Shown here: in pieces, positions 1 to 10,997 of the stretch
Layout: each line of letters opens with the position of its first letter
Numbering within the stretch: position 1 is the first letter of the stretch
Source: Lasiosphaeris hirsuta
Lineage: Eukaryota > Ascomycota > Sordariomycetes > Sordariales > Lasiosphaeriaceae
Direction of reading: 5' to 3'
Assembly: GCA_030549175.1 (NCBI GenBank)
Contig: JAUKUA010000005.1
Span: forward strand, 3,720,001 to 3,784,000
DNA: 64,000 nt
Notes under the pieces: generated by a model
The model's database searches: none
What the model was told of the DNA's origin: nothing
What the model saw: the letters and a program-made list of their open reading frames with translations, nothing else
Program-made: the position numbers and the translations under genes

Positions 1-807
1 AGCTGGGGGTTGTAGGGTGCCTGTGCCGTGCCTGGCTTCAGGGCCGGGTGCTTTCACTGTGCTAGGGCCGGGGCCGCCTTGGATTCCCCTTCCGTTCCTG
101 AGGCCTCGGGCTCGGTTGGTAGATCGATTGGTGTTTAACGTCCAGGGTTTTCGCCGTTGGCGACTGGGACGTCTGCAAACGGCAGAAAGGTTACATCTAG
201 GAATACTGCCGCCCTGTCAAAAGCCCCACACGACCCAGACGGGAAGGGTAGGATCCCTACACCCTTCGCCACGGTTATCACAGCCCTCTACGCGGAGTGC
301 CTCCACGTAGCGTGCTTCCCCACAGTAAGAGAGCTTCGCGAATAAGTTACTAAGAAGAAATTACTATACAGATTAATGATAACGAGGAAGAGGCCTTAGC
401 TAGGGCCTTGGCAGAATGATTAGAAGGTAAACGACTTTTCCCCTGGGAGGGGGGTTGGTGCCAATCTACCCATCGGTCCGCCACATGGGGCTGGATGGAC
501 CAGTACTTAAGAACTTCACCAGTTAGCTTAAAAAGACCTCTAGTTATGTTATTAGTATTACTGATAAACTATAAAACAATAATGGACTGTCTCCCATAAT
601 AAGTGAATCTATACTACTTAATTCTCCTTTTCCTAGCTAACGGTGACGGCGTCGTCGACGTCGTCGACGTCAAACGAGTGGACGGGTGCCGCTACTCCCA
701 CTGCGGCCATAACACTGCTGCATTGGGGATATCAATCAAACTCTTTGGGAGCTGGATCGATCAGTCCCAGGATTCAGATGCAGATGGTGGATTTGGCCTC
801 CCCCCCT
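1..807. other. Intergenic / decayed sequence
   Basis: No gene can be supported. Short open stretches do not share a frame. Around 360-440 there is a short Glu/Ala/Leu-rich reading interrupted by TGA that could be a mutated mobile-element relic, but it is too short to assign. A GTCGTCGAC-type imperfect repeat lies at about 648-672. Confidence 0.5.
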
Positions 808-3260
808 TTAATACCGTGGCCGAAATTGCGCATTCCTATAAACCGCCTCCCTCTCCGCCAACGCATTGTTGAACGCCGTCGTATTACTCGCCACAGAAAC
901 CAAGTCGGCCCGAATCAGGCCGCGCTTCTCGGCATGAGCAAGCCCCATAGCTGTTGAAACAAGGTTGCGAATCTGCCGGCCGTTGAAGGAGGAACGTTTG
1001 CCGTCTTCGGTCACCCATCGCGTGATGGGGCCCCACTCGTCAACAAGGCCTTGGTGCTGCAGCTGGGCGAGGAACTCGGTGAAGATGTTCTCACGCTGCT
1101 CCACCGAGAGATCGCCGTATTCGATTGCAATGTCTGAGCTGTTAGCAAAAGCCTCTGCGGTATGGGGCAGTAGAGTAGGTGGTACATACGGATGCGACTT
1201 TGCACGGCAATGTCAAACGACTTGAGCCGGTTAGTCGTCAGGAAGAGGATTCCCTCGTAGTACTCGAGCACCCTCAGAAGCACCGACACGATCGTGTTGC
1301 GCTGGATGTCCGACTTGGTCGTGTCTCTCGCCTCCAGGAACACGTCCGCTTCGTCGAAGAGCAGCACGGCCTCCCACAGCCCGGCAAGATCAAACACCTT
1401 CTGCAAGTTCGTCTCAACCTTTGAACCCTCTAGCCCAATGTCCGAAACCCCGACGCTGAACAGCGGCTTCCCCACCAGAGACGCAACGCTCTCGGCCGTC
1501 AGCGTCTTACCCACGCCCGGAACACCCCATAGGAGGATCACCAACCCCTTGCCCTTGCCGGTGGTGTAATCCAAAATGTTCTGCTTTCGGTGAGACTGCA
1601 CAGACTTCCAGATGAGTTCTTTATGGTCCGGATGGAGCTGCAGCTTAGTGTCGAAATTGGTGCGATCAGCCAGGTCAGCTACCTTCAGCGACTCGACCGC
1701 AAACTGCATCCACTTCTTGTCCTTGAGAGAGTATCCCAGGACGCGGGGCGGGCACAGGAGGTACTGCTCGTCCGTCATCTCCTGGTCAGGCGGTAGGTTA
1801 TCCCAGCTGTAGCGGTAGACGTCGTCGCGGTGGTGTTTGCAGTCATCGCAGGAGCACTCGAGGCTCTTGTCGTAGCGTTGCTGTTCGCCGAGGATGGGGG
1901 CTGTTGGGGGCTGGTATTCGAGGAAGGACTTGAAATCCACGACAACAACTCCGCGGGTATTGGCCTTGACGATGGGTGGCTTCTTGTTTCTCCTAATGGA
2001 ATAATAGCGGCTCGACGAGTCGTCGTAATCCGACCCGAATAAGTCGCCGCCTGCTTTGTAGCACGCCATGCCGTCGTATTGGAAAGTCTGCTTGCCACGC
2101 TTCGCGATGCAGTAGTCCCTATAGTCCCTACCCCTTTCCCGAAGGCTAGCTTTCAGCTTCTCGACCTTGTCGCCATCCTGCGCACCCTCGTCCCCAGCTT
2201 GGTGCATATCAATGGGATAGATGGGAAGCTCAAAGATGCTCTTCTTGTCTTGGAATTCAGGGATCCTGAACTCGTAGGGAACGCGGTTGAAGAAGCTGCC
2301 GTCCCAGTCGTAGCTGTACACAACGATATGGAAGTTGGTCTCGGGTGCCTCGTTGTAGTATGAGAATTGCGTTTCCGTCTTGGACTGCTGCACAAAGAAT
2401 ACCTGGGCAGTGCTAAGAAACGGGCTGGACACGGCCAGCGATCCCGGAGGGAAAAGGGTCCACAGAGACTCAAAGGTAATGGTTTTGGTCTCGTTTAGAA
2501 TGTCCTTTGTTTTGAAGAAGCGATCCAGCGCCTCATCGCCAGATGATGTTGACACCATCTTCATCAACTCCTTCAAGTCGGCCCTTGCCATCTCGACGTC
2601 CTCCTCGTTGTCGCCCTCGTCGAAATCGGTCCGGTTCGCTTCGTCGGAAGCCTTCTCCCAACTGAAGATCAAGGCCTCGAACGGGGATTGCAGCACCTTG
2701 GTCGGGCCTGTCTGAGAGTACTTGCGCAAAACGCGCTCGAGCAGCGCCTGCAAGGGCGCAAAGTGTATTTCGACTTCAGAGCCCGTGGCCTTGAGGAACT
2801 GCTCGCCGTCACGGCCACGCTTCACGCGGAGGCGTTTGCGTAAGGTGAAGGCTTGGCTCTTGGTCTCATCATCAGCATTTTGGAGCGAGAGCTTGTCTTT
2901 GTACTCGCCGCTGTCCGAGTCGAGCCGGTTGATGACAACGCGGTAGCGAGATGTCTCTTCGGTAGTCGTACTAGCGTCGGCCTTTGGTTTATCATCTGCC
3001 TTGTCGGGCTCGGTCTTTTTCTTTGGGTCTTTCTCGGTCCCAGAGTCTAAAGTGGCCGGTGTAGGAACGACATTGGTGGAAACAGAAGACACAGTTGTGG
3101 TCCCATCCTCGAGAGCGGCGCCGATGAGTCTGCTCTCAAGCTCGGCAACTCTTGCCTCCAACAGTCTGGTGTATTTCTGTTCGAGCTCGCGAATTTGCGA
3201 CACGGCGTCCTGCACAGTTGTCAGTACGTAGTGGTGGAGCGCAGGATACGTTAGGATCAA
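808..3260 (-). CDS. AAA+ ATPase, fungal DUF7025-type
   Basis: Predicted P-loop AAA+ ATPase of the large fungal group in which an N-terminal region of unknown role precedes a C-terminal AAA module; substrate unknown. Walker A reads GVPGVGKTLTAES (about residue 580) and Walker B LLFDEADVFL (about residue 635), followed by the sensor-like segment LFLTTNRLKSFD. One intron, 1134-1189 (GTATGT...CTCAG), restores the family-typical SRIHIAIEY after the arginine-finger region; the two exons give 798 codons in frame. The N-terminal 90 residues contain a heptad-like segment (QIRELEQKYTRLLEARVAEL), probably coiled coil, then an acidic/basic low-complexity linker. The start is unresolved: the frame opens at a TTG (3260) with no in-frame ATG upstream before a TGA. 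An ATG about ten bases upstream (ATGGTTTTTTGA) is one T out of frame, so either an upstream exon or a homopolymer difference is involved. Confidence 0.85.
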
Positions 3261-3781
3261 AAAACCATTGTATCCAAAAGAAATTGTGTTTTCTGGTGTG
3301 TTTTCTGGTGTGGGTGCTGGTGTCGATGGCTGGATAAGCGGCCTCGCTCTTGAGATGGCTGAGGGAAAGCCTTGAAGGAAGCGAGCGCTGCTGCCTCTTC
3401 ACATGGCTGCCCGTCAAATATGAGTCTGTGCTGTTGGACGGACTTTAGCGGACCTCGGGAAGGAGTATTGTCAACCAACACGGCACCGAGCCACAGGATT
3501 GGCCGCAAACCGCGTTGGGGCCGATCCTTCGGCCAGGAGGGGGGGGGGGGGAGGCTTGGATGCGTCATTTTCATTTGAACAGCAGGCACCTAGGCACCTA
3601 GGCACCTACCTGCTGCTGCCTGGCGCGCGCTAATTTTTTTTTTTTTTTTGGCCTGGAGAAGAGAGAACAGATGGTGTTCGCACAAGTTCCCTGCGTCAAG
3701 GCCTCCGAATCCTGCGCCGATCACACACACACTGCCGGACATGTTGCATAAATATCACCCAGCGCAATTTTCAGCGCCACC
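3261..3781. other. Divergent intergenic region
   Basis: Lies between the divergently transcribed AAA ATPase and the 3782 gene and probably holds both promoters. It contains a G tract at about 3539-3551, a tandem (CACCTAGG) motif near 3588-3608 and a T tract at 3634-3649. No coding signal beyond possible 5' exon sequence of the ATPase. Confidence 0.5.
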
Positions 3782-5600
3782 ATGGAGGCTGCGAAGCATC
3801 CAGCAGTCGGTAACATGTCTGATGCGAAGCGCACATTCGACTGGGCGGCTTGGTTTGCGACAGAGGAGGCAAACCTGACGATAAACCAACTGAAAACTAC
3901 GCAGCAAATCAGGCCCCCCGACGTCGCAGACCTAGGCCAAGACACCATTCGTGAACTTGGCAGCATCAAAAGACCAGAAAAGCAGAAACTGAACGAGTCC
4001 GAGCTCTACGAATACTTGGGCTCGCTCACTCTCCAAGATCTGCAAAGTCATGTTTCTGCACATGCCAGTGTGCTTGAGGGTGCCCAGGCCGAATGGCATC
4101 AGAAGCGGAACACGGGGTGGAGGAGATCCAGGACGGGTGCCCAGGAGTTCGCAGTGACTTTTGATCAGTTTCTCAAGTCGTTTTCCGGCATCGTCGAGAT
4201 TGCCAAGATGGCCGATGAGTGCTATGGTGGAGCAGCGACGACGATCATGTCGCTATTCTACGCGGTATGTTTGGCCTTCGTGTTCAAAAAAACCATTTGC
4301 GACATGTTGCTAACGTTAGCAGACAGTCAAGATAAAAGCGGACAATGACGAGGCCATCCTGTGTGCCATGCAAACACTCGCGGATCGCCTGCCGGACGCC
4401 AAAATCTACGGCCAGATATATGCGGACCACATACTGGCCATGATGCTGGCTGAAGCTTACCGAGGTGTGCTCATCTTTGCCAGGACGGCAACTGCTTACT
4501 TCCAAGGCCGGGGGATCTGTGAGTGCTTAGAAGGCCAGCTATTAGGGAGCCAGATGGCTGACATTCGAGACAGCGAGGACTCTAACAAGCATCAGAAACC
4601 CTGTCAAGTTCCCCGACATGAGTGAGTCGTTGGTCAGGAACTTTACAGGCATTAGGATTAGAGCGGAGGCGCTTCTTTCACAACGAGTTGCATATTTGGC
4701 CGTGCAAAACATGGACCTCCTCAGGCAGGTGAAGCGTAAGACGGATCCCGTCACCAGGCTGCTTCCGGGGGCTAACAGCTCACAGTTCTCACCGACGGAC
4801 AAAACACCGACAGAGTGCGGAGGATGCAGAAACTCTTGGACCTCCGCCAGTCCGACAGCAAGAAATTGCGGGATGATCGCCTCTCTGAGTCTCGGCACTT
4901 TCTCTCCCTCGTCTCCACGCAGTCACCTAGGGAACTTGGCCAAATGTCCCTGCAGGGTCTCCAGTGGCTTTCCGAATACCAAAAATGGGCCAAGGCAGGC
5001 TCGAGTCTTTTTTTCCTGCACGGCTGCAACCACGAAAACGAGACGATGCCACAGTCCTGGCTATCCCTTGCTGTCGTCGACCTCATAACACACCTGCAGC
5101 AAGAGCCTAGAGCGAGCCATCTCGTGGCATACGAAATGTGCTCTCCTAAACACACAATCATAGATGTCCTAAAAAGCCTAATGTTGCAACTGCTAGAGTT
5201 GCAACCTGCCGTCCTCGGCGAAGCAGATGACGAGCGAGAGATAGAGCTCCGGATCTCACGCAATCAGGACGGCATCCGCGCAAGTGAGGACTTCAAACAG
5301 GTGTCGCTGGGCGATTACTCGTGGGCCTTGCGCCGGATCATTGAGCGGTGTGACTCGCCTGTTCACCTTGTCATCAGCCGTCCTGAGAGTTGTCAAGGAG
5401 ACGACTTGTGGGATTTGATCAAGCATCTGCTTGCGCTCGTGAGGGACTCTGCGAACACTGTCAAGATACTCATGTTGGTGAGAACCGAGTTGTGGAGCAT
5501 CGAGGAGAGGCTATTGGATATTGACAGGGGTGTTTTCGATTCAAGCCAATTGGTTGTATCACGACAGGACCAACCCGAGTTGGAGGATCAGGGGTATTAA
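3782..5600 (+). CDS. NLR-like N-terminal-domain (DUF7708-like) protein
   Basis: Four exons, 551 residues. Introns 4265-4322, 4519-4573 and 4729-4778 all have GT-AG ends and keep frame. The start has an optimal context (GCCACCATGG). The segment around GAQEFAVTFDQFLKSFSGIVEIAKMADE..YGGAA, then ILFAR-like helices and LSQRVAYLAVQ, resembles the helical domain (DUF7708 in my recollection) found at the N terminus of fungal NACHT/ankyrin proteins. Downstream, SSLFFLHGCNHENETMPQSW followed by LAVVDLITHL resembles an early NTPase beta-strand and helix, but no GxxxxGKS P-loop is present. The later FDLIKHLLAL/ILMLVRTE pattern fits a degenerate NTPase fold. There are no membrane segments or repeats. Likely a truncated or regulatory NLR relative in the cytoplasm; the family assignment is from pattern memory only. 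Confidence 0.7.
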
Positions 5601-6068
5601 CTGCCAAGCCCACACCAGACAGATGCGGGAGAGTGTTTATCATTTCCCGCTTTCTCACATTTCCACCTTCTCACATTGTTCTATCCATTCAATTAACATC
5701 AAACCGCAACCGGGGAAGATTGTTCAGCTCACAACCACCAAGACGGCCCATCCGTCCTTGCATACTACTTTACTGTCCAAAGCGGCCCCTTTCCCAGCCT
5801 CCTCCTTCTCTAGCCTTTTCAACGCCTTTAACTCATCTACCGCTGCCGCAGCCAGTGAACACTTATCTCACAACACAATTCGCAAGGCAGTTACTTCACA
5901 GGGACTACTCATCCTCTCGCTCGCAGCCAAGCCCCCAGTCCCCCAGACCAAAACAAATCGATTTTCCAACCACATCCCTTCCCACACCCAGAAACATCCA
6001 CTTCCCACCCTCAACTTGTAACTCCCACTCTCAGCACAGCTCAGGTCCTCCCAGCAGAAATAAGCATT
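5601..6068. other. Convergent intergenic region
   Basis: C-rich, pyrimidine-rich sequence between two convergent genes. Overlapping Pro/Ser/His-rich open frames at 5521-6133 reflect this composition and show no domain. Confidence 0.5.
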
Positions 6069-6648
6069 CTACTCTATCGACGTATAGATGGCTGGGGGTG
6101 TCTTTGGGACGTCGAAGTATGGACCCAAGGTAGTGAGGTTCCCTTTGGTGACTTGACCGCCCCAATTGATGAGGGTTGCTTTAGCGGTTAGAGTGGAGCG
6201 GTGACAGAAGGGGGCGGTAAATTTTACGTGGAGGACGGGGGAGGGAAGGAGGGGGACCAGAGTTGGTGGGGGGAGGTTTCGGAAGGGGGTTGTACTAGGA
6301 GGGTGCTGTTAGAGGGGGGGAGGGGGGGCGGGGGGGGGGGGGAATGTTGCTGGCTGTTGGAGTTGAGTTAGGCCTGAGCGATGCTGTTTGAGTTGGATTG
6401 GGCCCAGTAATGTTGGGTACTTGATTGGATGCCCTGATAGAATGAAGCCGTTGTTGGTAGAATCGAGGAAAGGAATTGCAGATTGAAGCTTGAATGGCGA
6501 GGTGAATGAGGGAGAACTGTGAGGTCTCCTTTCCGGATAAGGTTGGTCGTGTCAGAAGCGCCCAGGCAGATGGCAACCTAGTGCAACCACACCGAGTGCC
6601 AAACGCAAGTGCCAGTAGAAGTGTGGCTGCAAGATAGCCTTCGGACAT
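6069..6648 (-). CDS. Candidate small secreted protein
   Basis: Starts with MSEGYLAATLLLALAFGTR, a plausible signal peptide. A 76-nt intron (6517-6592, GTGTGG...CACAG) joins it in phase to PSFTSPFKLQSAIPFLDS and then NNGFILSGHPIKYP, a pattern seen in small fungal secreted proteins. After a poly-C/Pro-rich stretch (about 6300-6345), where one intron or frame change is needed, a coding-like C terminus reads LINWGGQVTKGNLTTLGPYF and ends IYTSIE with a stop at 6069-6071. Asn-Xaa-Thr sites are present. No enzyme motif is visible. The middle of the gene is not resolved, so the total length is uncertain (about 150-180 residues). The secreted nature is inferred from the N terminus only. Confidence 0.45.
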
Positions 6649-7216
6649 TGTATTACCCCGCTTTACTCGACTGGAGGGTGGACGCTCGGTAAGGGACTAG
6701 GGCTGTTTCCTGATTGAGACGCGCCGAATTTAGGCTATTAGCGTCTTTGTCGCTGTGTGTTTGGGTGGCTTTTGTGGTGTCTGGTCTGTGGTTGAAACAT
6801 TCCAGAGTACCTTGAGCATAACGAGTTAATTTTCCATCTGATATCTGTTTCTTTCGCCTCGTGGCGTGGTTTCAAGACCCTCCGAATCCTGTCATGAGCT
6901 GAGCAGCTTTTACCATTTGCTTCAAATTTCCATCAACCGCAAGAGTCTTTTCGCTATCCCCAGATGCTAGATCCTTCGCAACGCAACAGCTTCCGCCCAG
7001 TTGGGAGGCTCCTTTGTCCTGTTCGAGTCCGCCACATGCACGATTACAAAGTGGAACTAATTTCAGGCAGAGACGCGCCTTGTCAGCTTGAAGCCCTCTC
7101 TTCACGACACTGCCTCGCGGTGACCTACCTGAAGGGCAGGTAGAATGGCTAGAGGCTGAATAAAAGCATCCTCATCATGCCCCGGCCACACAATCTCCCT
7201 CTCTTATGCACGGCTC
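6649..7216. other. Intergenic region
   Basis: Upstream of the candidate secreted gene. No convincing coding sequence; a 77-residue minus-strand frame at 6872-7105 has no recognisable features. Confidence 0.45.
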
Positions 7217-7516
7217 TCACACACCGAAACATAATACACGCCCCACGCGGCAAAACAGCACCGCAGCCATCACCATGTTCGCCCACAAAACCCCTGACTC
7301 ACAACTACATTCCCAATCCGTATCGACGAGATCGTAAAGGCAAATCCCACATTCGGAAACACAAAGCTCCACCAACATGACGGGAAAAATCAGCAAGATC
7401 CACGCGGGCGTCATAGCGCTTACAACAAGGCGTCGTTCCTCCTTGACGGTAAATTGGAGGTGGTATTGAACGATGGACAGCGCGAAGGTTACGGAGATGT
7501 TCTCTGTCCTCCCCAA
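7217..7516 (-). pseudogene. Relic of a TDT / malic-acid-type transporter
   Basis: A single open stretch reads ISVTFALSIVQYHLQFTVKE, then SAMTPAWILLIFPVML. The MTPAWILPIFPVML-type segment after a YHLLFT-like helix is characteristic of fungal C4-dicarboxylate/malic-acid (TDT, voltage-dependent anion channel family) transporters. Only about 45 recognisable residues out of an expected 350-400 remain. There is no ATG start, and the following residues (ECGICLYDLVDTDW) no longer match in this frame, with hints of the family in neighbouring frames. I read it as a truncated, frame-broken remnant. No flanking exons were found. Confidence 0.5.
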
Positions 7517-7646
7517 ATGTATAAATTTTATCCAATCTTCTATATGCTTCCGTCTAGCATACTACTTTCTGCCTCTATACGCCCTTCATCCCACTTCAAG
7601 CCTACCCTCAGTCTCGTCTGCTTCGCCTGCTCTTCCACTGCCCCCC

Positions 7647-8723
7647 CTACAGATTAGCACCTAGCAGAGCGGCCAGCTCGTACGACTTGCGTCGTGCATA
7701 GTCTTGGGCGTTCCGGATCAGCTCACGGCCCCTGTTGGGATAGGCAAGCAGACTCTCGATAGCCACCAGGCTCTGGTGGTACTTCCCGCCCCAAAAATGG
7801 TGGGTAAACACCTCGGCCACCTTGCCATCAGTCACACAGGTGAGGACAGCTGTCTCTGCGGCAGCTTTGTCGATGGCGGCGGCGGCGGCGGCAGTACCAC
7901 CCAGTACGTTAGCTCTAGCATGAGCAAGAGCCCGGTTCCGCGCGTAGACCAAGACAGCACCATCATAGGCAGCTTGGCAGATGGCCTGGCGTAAGTTGCC
8001 ATCCAATCGCTTAAATTCGATTGCAAGGTGGCACAAGGCAAGAGAGTGATGGCCGTGGAGAGTATGGTCATGCAGGTGATGGGGGAGAGTATCGGTGACG
8101 AGGTCGTCGAGCAGGTCGGGTTGAGGATCTGATAAGCCCCTGTTGAAGTCTCGCTGGGGAATCTGGGTAATCGCTCGACTGGCCGTTTTTTCATAATGCT
8201 TGTCCTCAAAGTCATCAGAATCTTGGAGTGGAGGAGCCGGGTTACATTAGCCTCGTTGAAGGAGATGGAGATCCGGCGCGAGTATTGCTGATGCTCATGC
8301 GCCGACGGCTAGGCGTTGCCGCGGCGCCGGTCGAGATAGTGACCGAGGGTGCCGAGGTCGTGTGGGGCTCTGGAGGCGGTGGGGCCCAAGATGCCGTTCT
8401 CGTAGGCCTGTTGCTCGAAGGCGGATGCCGTGGTGGAGATAGGCATTGTATCGCTCTCAAAATAGGCACTGTCCTTCCTCTTCTTGCTATCGCCGTTGAG
8501 AGCGTCGAGGCGAGCCAGGTTCTTTCGCGTGAGGGGAAGTTGGCTGACCCAGTTCCTGGGCAAGAGAAAGAGGTGCTTGATTGGCTTCTTGGGTGAGAGA
8601 AAGAGGCAGCGGATTGGTTTCCTGCATGAGAGGAAGAAGCAGCTGATTAGGTTCCTTGGGCTTGGCCATGATGTCGGTTGTAAGCGGAAGAGGTGGCTCA
8701 ATTGTACTCTCGAGCTTGGCCAT
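7647..8723 (-). pseudogene. Broken member of an uncharacterised fungal family
   Basis: The C-terminal half is clearly coding. From 8213 down to 7647 it reads DFEDKHYEKTASRAITQIPQ, then GLSDPQPDLLDDL, CHLAIEFKRLDGNLRQAICQ, AAYDGAVLVYARNRAL and finally KYHQSLVAIE...RNAQDYARRKSYEL. The order GLSxPQPD / HLxxEWK / QxAYDGAxxVYxRN / KYHQ / RNxQDxA is that of a large uncharacterised Pezizomycotina family. Upstream, the N-terminal half (LGHYLDRRRGNA, then RRISISFNEANVTRLLHSKI) sits in another frame and is interrupted by a TAG just after RRGNA. A 41-nt intron could bridge the frames, but a frameshift is as likely. Further upstream is a QExNQxPLSL-type repeat (8487-8723) in a third frame. Probably a pseudogene with an eroded N terminus. 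Confidence 0.55.
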
Positions 8724-8801
8724 GGGATGTCTCCCTGGCTGCGGCGTCGTTGTTGGTCTTGAGCTCGGTCATGTTGAAACAGCAGTGGAAACCGGAAAGA
8801 A

Positions 8802-8864
<63 letters not shown>

Positions 8865-9586
8865 TCGTGCTTTGTTGTAAGATAAAGAAACTGAACGGGC
8901 CAAGGTAGCCAATTTGTGGTTGCAGCCTAAATCTGTAGTTACAAATTGGCAGTCCAAAATCCGATGAGACTGGCGAACCTTGGGAGTTGGTAGTTGGCGT
9001 TGAGATACCCAGTCTTATGTGCCTTTGTACGTTGCGTCTCTGGCGCTCGCGTTCCTCGCGTTCGTTGCGGTCGTCATGTTGGGCTTTGTCGGCCGCTCGT
9101 AGGCGTTCGCTCCGTTTGATCGAGGGATGCGAGTGCTCTCGAGAGCTTTCCTTGTTGGTCGAGGCCGTGATACGTTTCTGGAAGATGGACAATGGCCTTG
9201 TCGAGCGGCTCAGACTGTTTGTTAATTGTCAAACACAACCAAGAAAGGGCATAATTGAGAGAGTTGCAAGTGTGTGTTGTATTGATCAAGTTGCAGCTCC
9301 TGCACGGAGTCTAAAGTGCCATCACTGGCGCCTTGGCACGCAGCGCTCTGGAATTAATTAATCTCCTGCATCTTGACAATGACAGTGTCGAACGAATTTG
9401 TTGCACGCAGTGAAGGGTTTTTTTCTTCTTTTTTTTTCTTTTCTACTCTACCTATGACAATGCTTCCTTTCCCTGAAATATAAACACAATGCTTGAGCAT
9501 TTAGCATGTCTCTACGAGCTTCCCTCTACAGAAATCCTGTGGGCGTGTCCACAAGGGAGCCCATATATTTTTTTCCACCACTCCTT
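8724..9586. other. Intergenic, microsatellite-bearing
   Basis: Apart from the (GA)n tract, no gene is supported. The 164-residue minus-strand frame across it is a product of the dinucleotide repeat. A T-rich tract lies at 9419-9443. Confidence 0.5.
8804..8859. repeat. (GA)n microsatellite
   Basis: An uninterrupted GA dinucleotide run of about 56 bp; read on the minus strand it gives a Leu/Ser ladder that creates a false open frame. Confidence 0.95.
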
Positions 9587-10997
9587 TCAGCGGCGGACAC
9601 CTCGGAGGCAGCGCACCAAAAGGCGGCTCCAAGGGGTGATCGCGGCCTTGACCGGGCTCACCACGAGATGGGGGCCGCGAGAAATAGCAGTACCTAGGGT
9701 ACGCTGGTAGCCATAGGGCATGGGGCGCTTGACCACATGTCCACCTACGAGAGTCGAGAGGGATTGTCGCTTGTCGCCGGGGCTGAATACCCCGTTGGCC
9801 ACAAGTCTGCCTGCAAGAGTCGAGAGGGATTGCTTGTCTCCATTAGATATGGGGCCACTTGCAAGCGTTGATAGGAGTCGCTTGCTGCTGCCCAGCATGA
9901 TGGAGCTAGGCGCAGTAGCCCTGGTTGTGTTGATGCTGGCGTTGCCATGGCCGCTAAAGTTATCATATGCCTTGTGGGCAGAGGCGATGATGGTGGCATA
10001 TAGAACGGTGATATTGGGCTGGTGGCAGCTAGCCCTGGGATAGCAAAGTTAGAGAAAGTGGGATAATCCTTAGCGATACTAGATGAGAGGGGGGGGGGAA
10101 TAAAAGGAACGTACCCGATATGAAGGGGTCGAACAAACTCATCCGAGAGACTCTCACGCTCCTTGACCAAGTCCGACAGCCATAGTTTAATCTCGCCGCC
10201 CGGTGTAGAGAGCGGCTCCTGTTGTACGACCGTCTTGATGACCCCATCCATCATAGTAAAGACTGAGATACATGAATTTCGGGCCAGGCGCTGTGACTTT
10301 CTCTTGCTGTCCATCCAACCCGGGAGAGCAAGCTGCACAGCCACCACGGTTTGGGCATCGTTGTCAGCGAGAAGTTGGGCGTACTTGCTCGCGCCTGCGT
10401 GATTGCCATGGAAGAAAACGACAAGACGATTGGGGGTCTTGTCCTTGCCAGCGTTACCGAGTTCAATGGTACTAATGGATGCGGGGACGTCGACAAGCCC
10501 TATCTGGACATCAAGGGCTATCAGGCCAGCGGGCTTGTCAAGTTGACCGAGGGATTCCAGGCCGTTGCGCATAAGGTGGTAAGACTCATGGCTGATGTTG
10601 CACACGGACGATGAATAAATAGGAGCAGCCATAGTCGCAAGCTTTCCGGTTGACGGGTCAAATTCCTGTAGGAAGCATGCTGTTAATATAGCTCTTAATA
10701 TATAGCTATAGATAGGTAATAGAAAGAGCGTCAGCTGTTACTTACAAAAGGAATCACCCAACTTGTGCCACGGAAACCCAAGAAACCTTCGCCGTCGGCC
10801 GCGGTAAGCTTTTGTAGTTCAGGAAATCCGTTTTGGATACGATGGTGGTCGTCGCGGTTGACGGTGAACTCGAAGTGGAATGCGTCGTAAGCTGATGGCG
10901 GCGCCACCTGAGAGCAGTGGAGGGCAGCGAGGACTTTATCAAGAGGCTCTGGCTTATCCGGGTCAAGACCTGCCCAGAAGGGACGAGTAGAGCGCAT
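9587..10997 (-). CDS. Orphan protein with C-terminal internal repeats
   Basis: Three exons with clean splice sites: introns 10666-10745 (GTAAGT...CTACAG) and 10035-10114 (GTACGT...CCCAG) keep frame and give 416 residues. The ATG at 10997 begins MRSTRPFWAGLDPDKPEPLD. I recognise no domain. The middle part (LVVFFHGNHAGASKYAQLLA) superficially resembles a hydrolase oxyanion strand (HG), but no GxSxG follows. The C terminus carries three related units: KRLLSTLASGPISNGD, KQSLSTLAGRLVANG and RQSLSTLVGGHVVK, ending in a basic tail (RLLVRCLRGVRR). Glycosylation-type NFS/NAS/NTT sites occur near residues 285-305. Function unknown; possibly lineage-specific. Confidence 0.65.

Noticed and set aside
5521..6133. 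Overlapping Pro/Ser/His-rich plus-strand ORFs
   Set aside because: Reflect a pyrimidine-rich intergenic strand; no start context, domain or splice signals.
8698..9192. 164-residue minus-strand ORF across the GA repeat
   Set aside because: Its length comes from the stop-free dinucleotide run, which gives a Leu/Ser ladder; no start context or domain.
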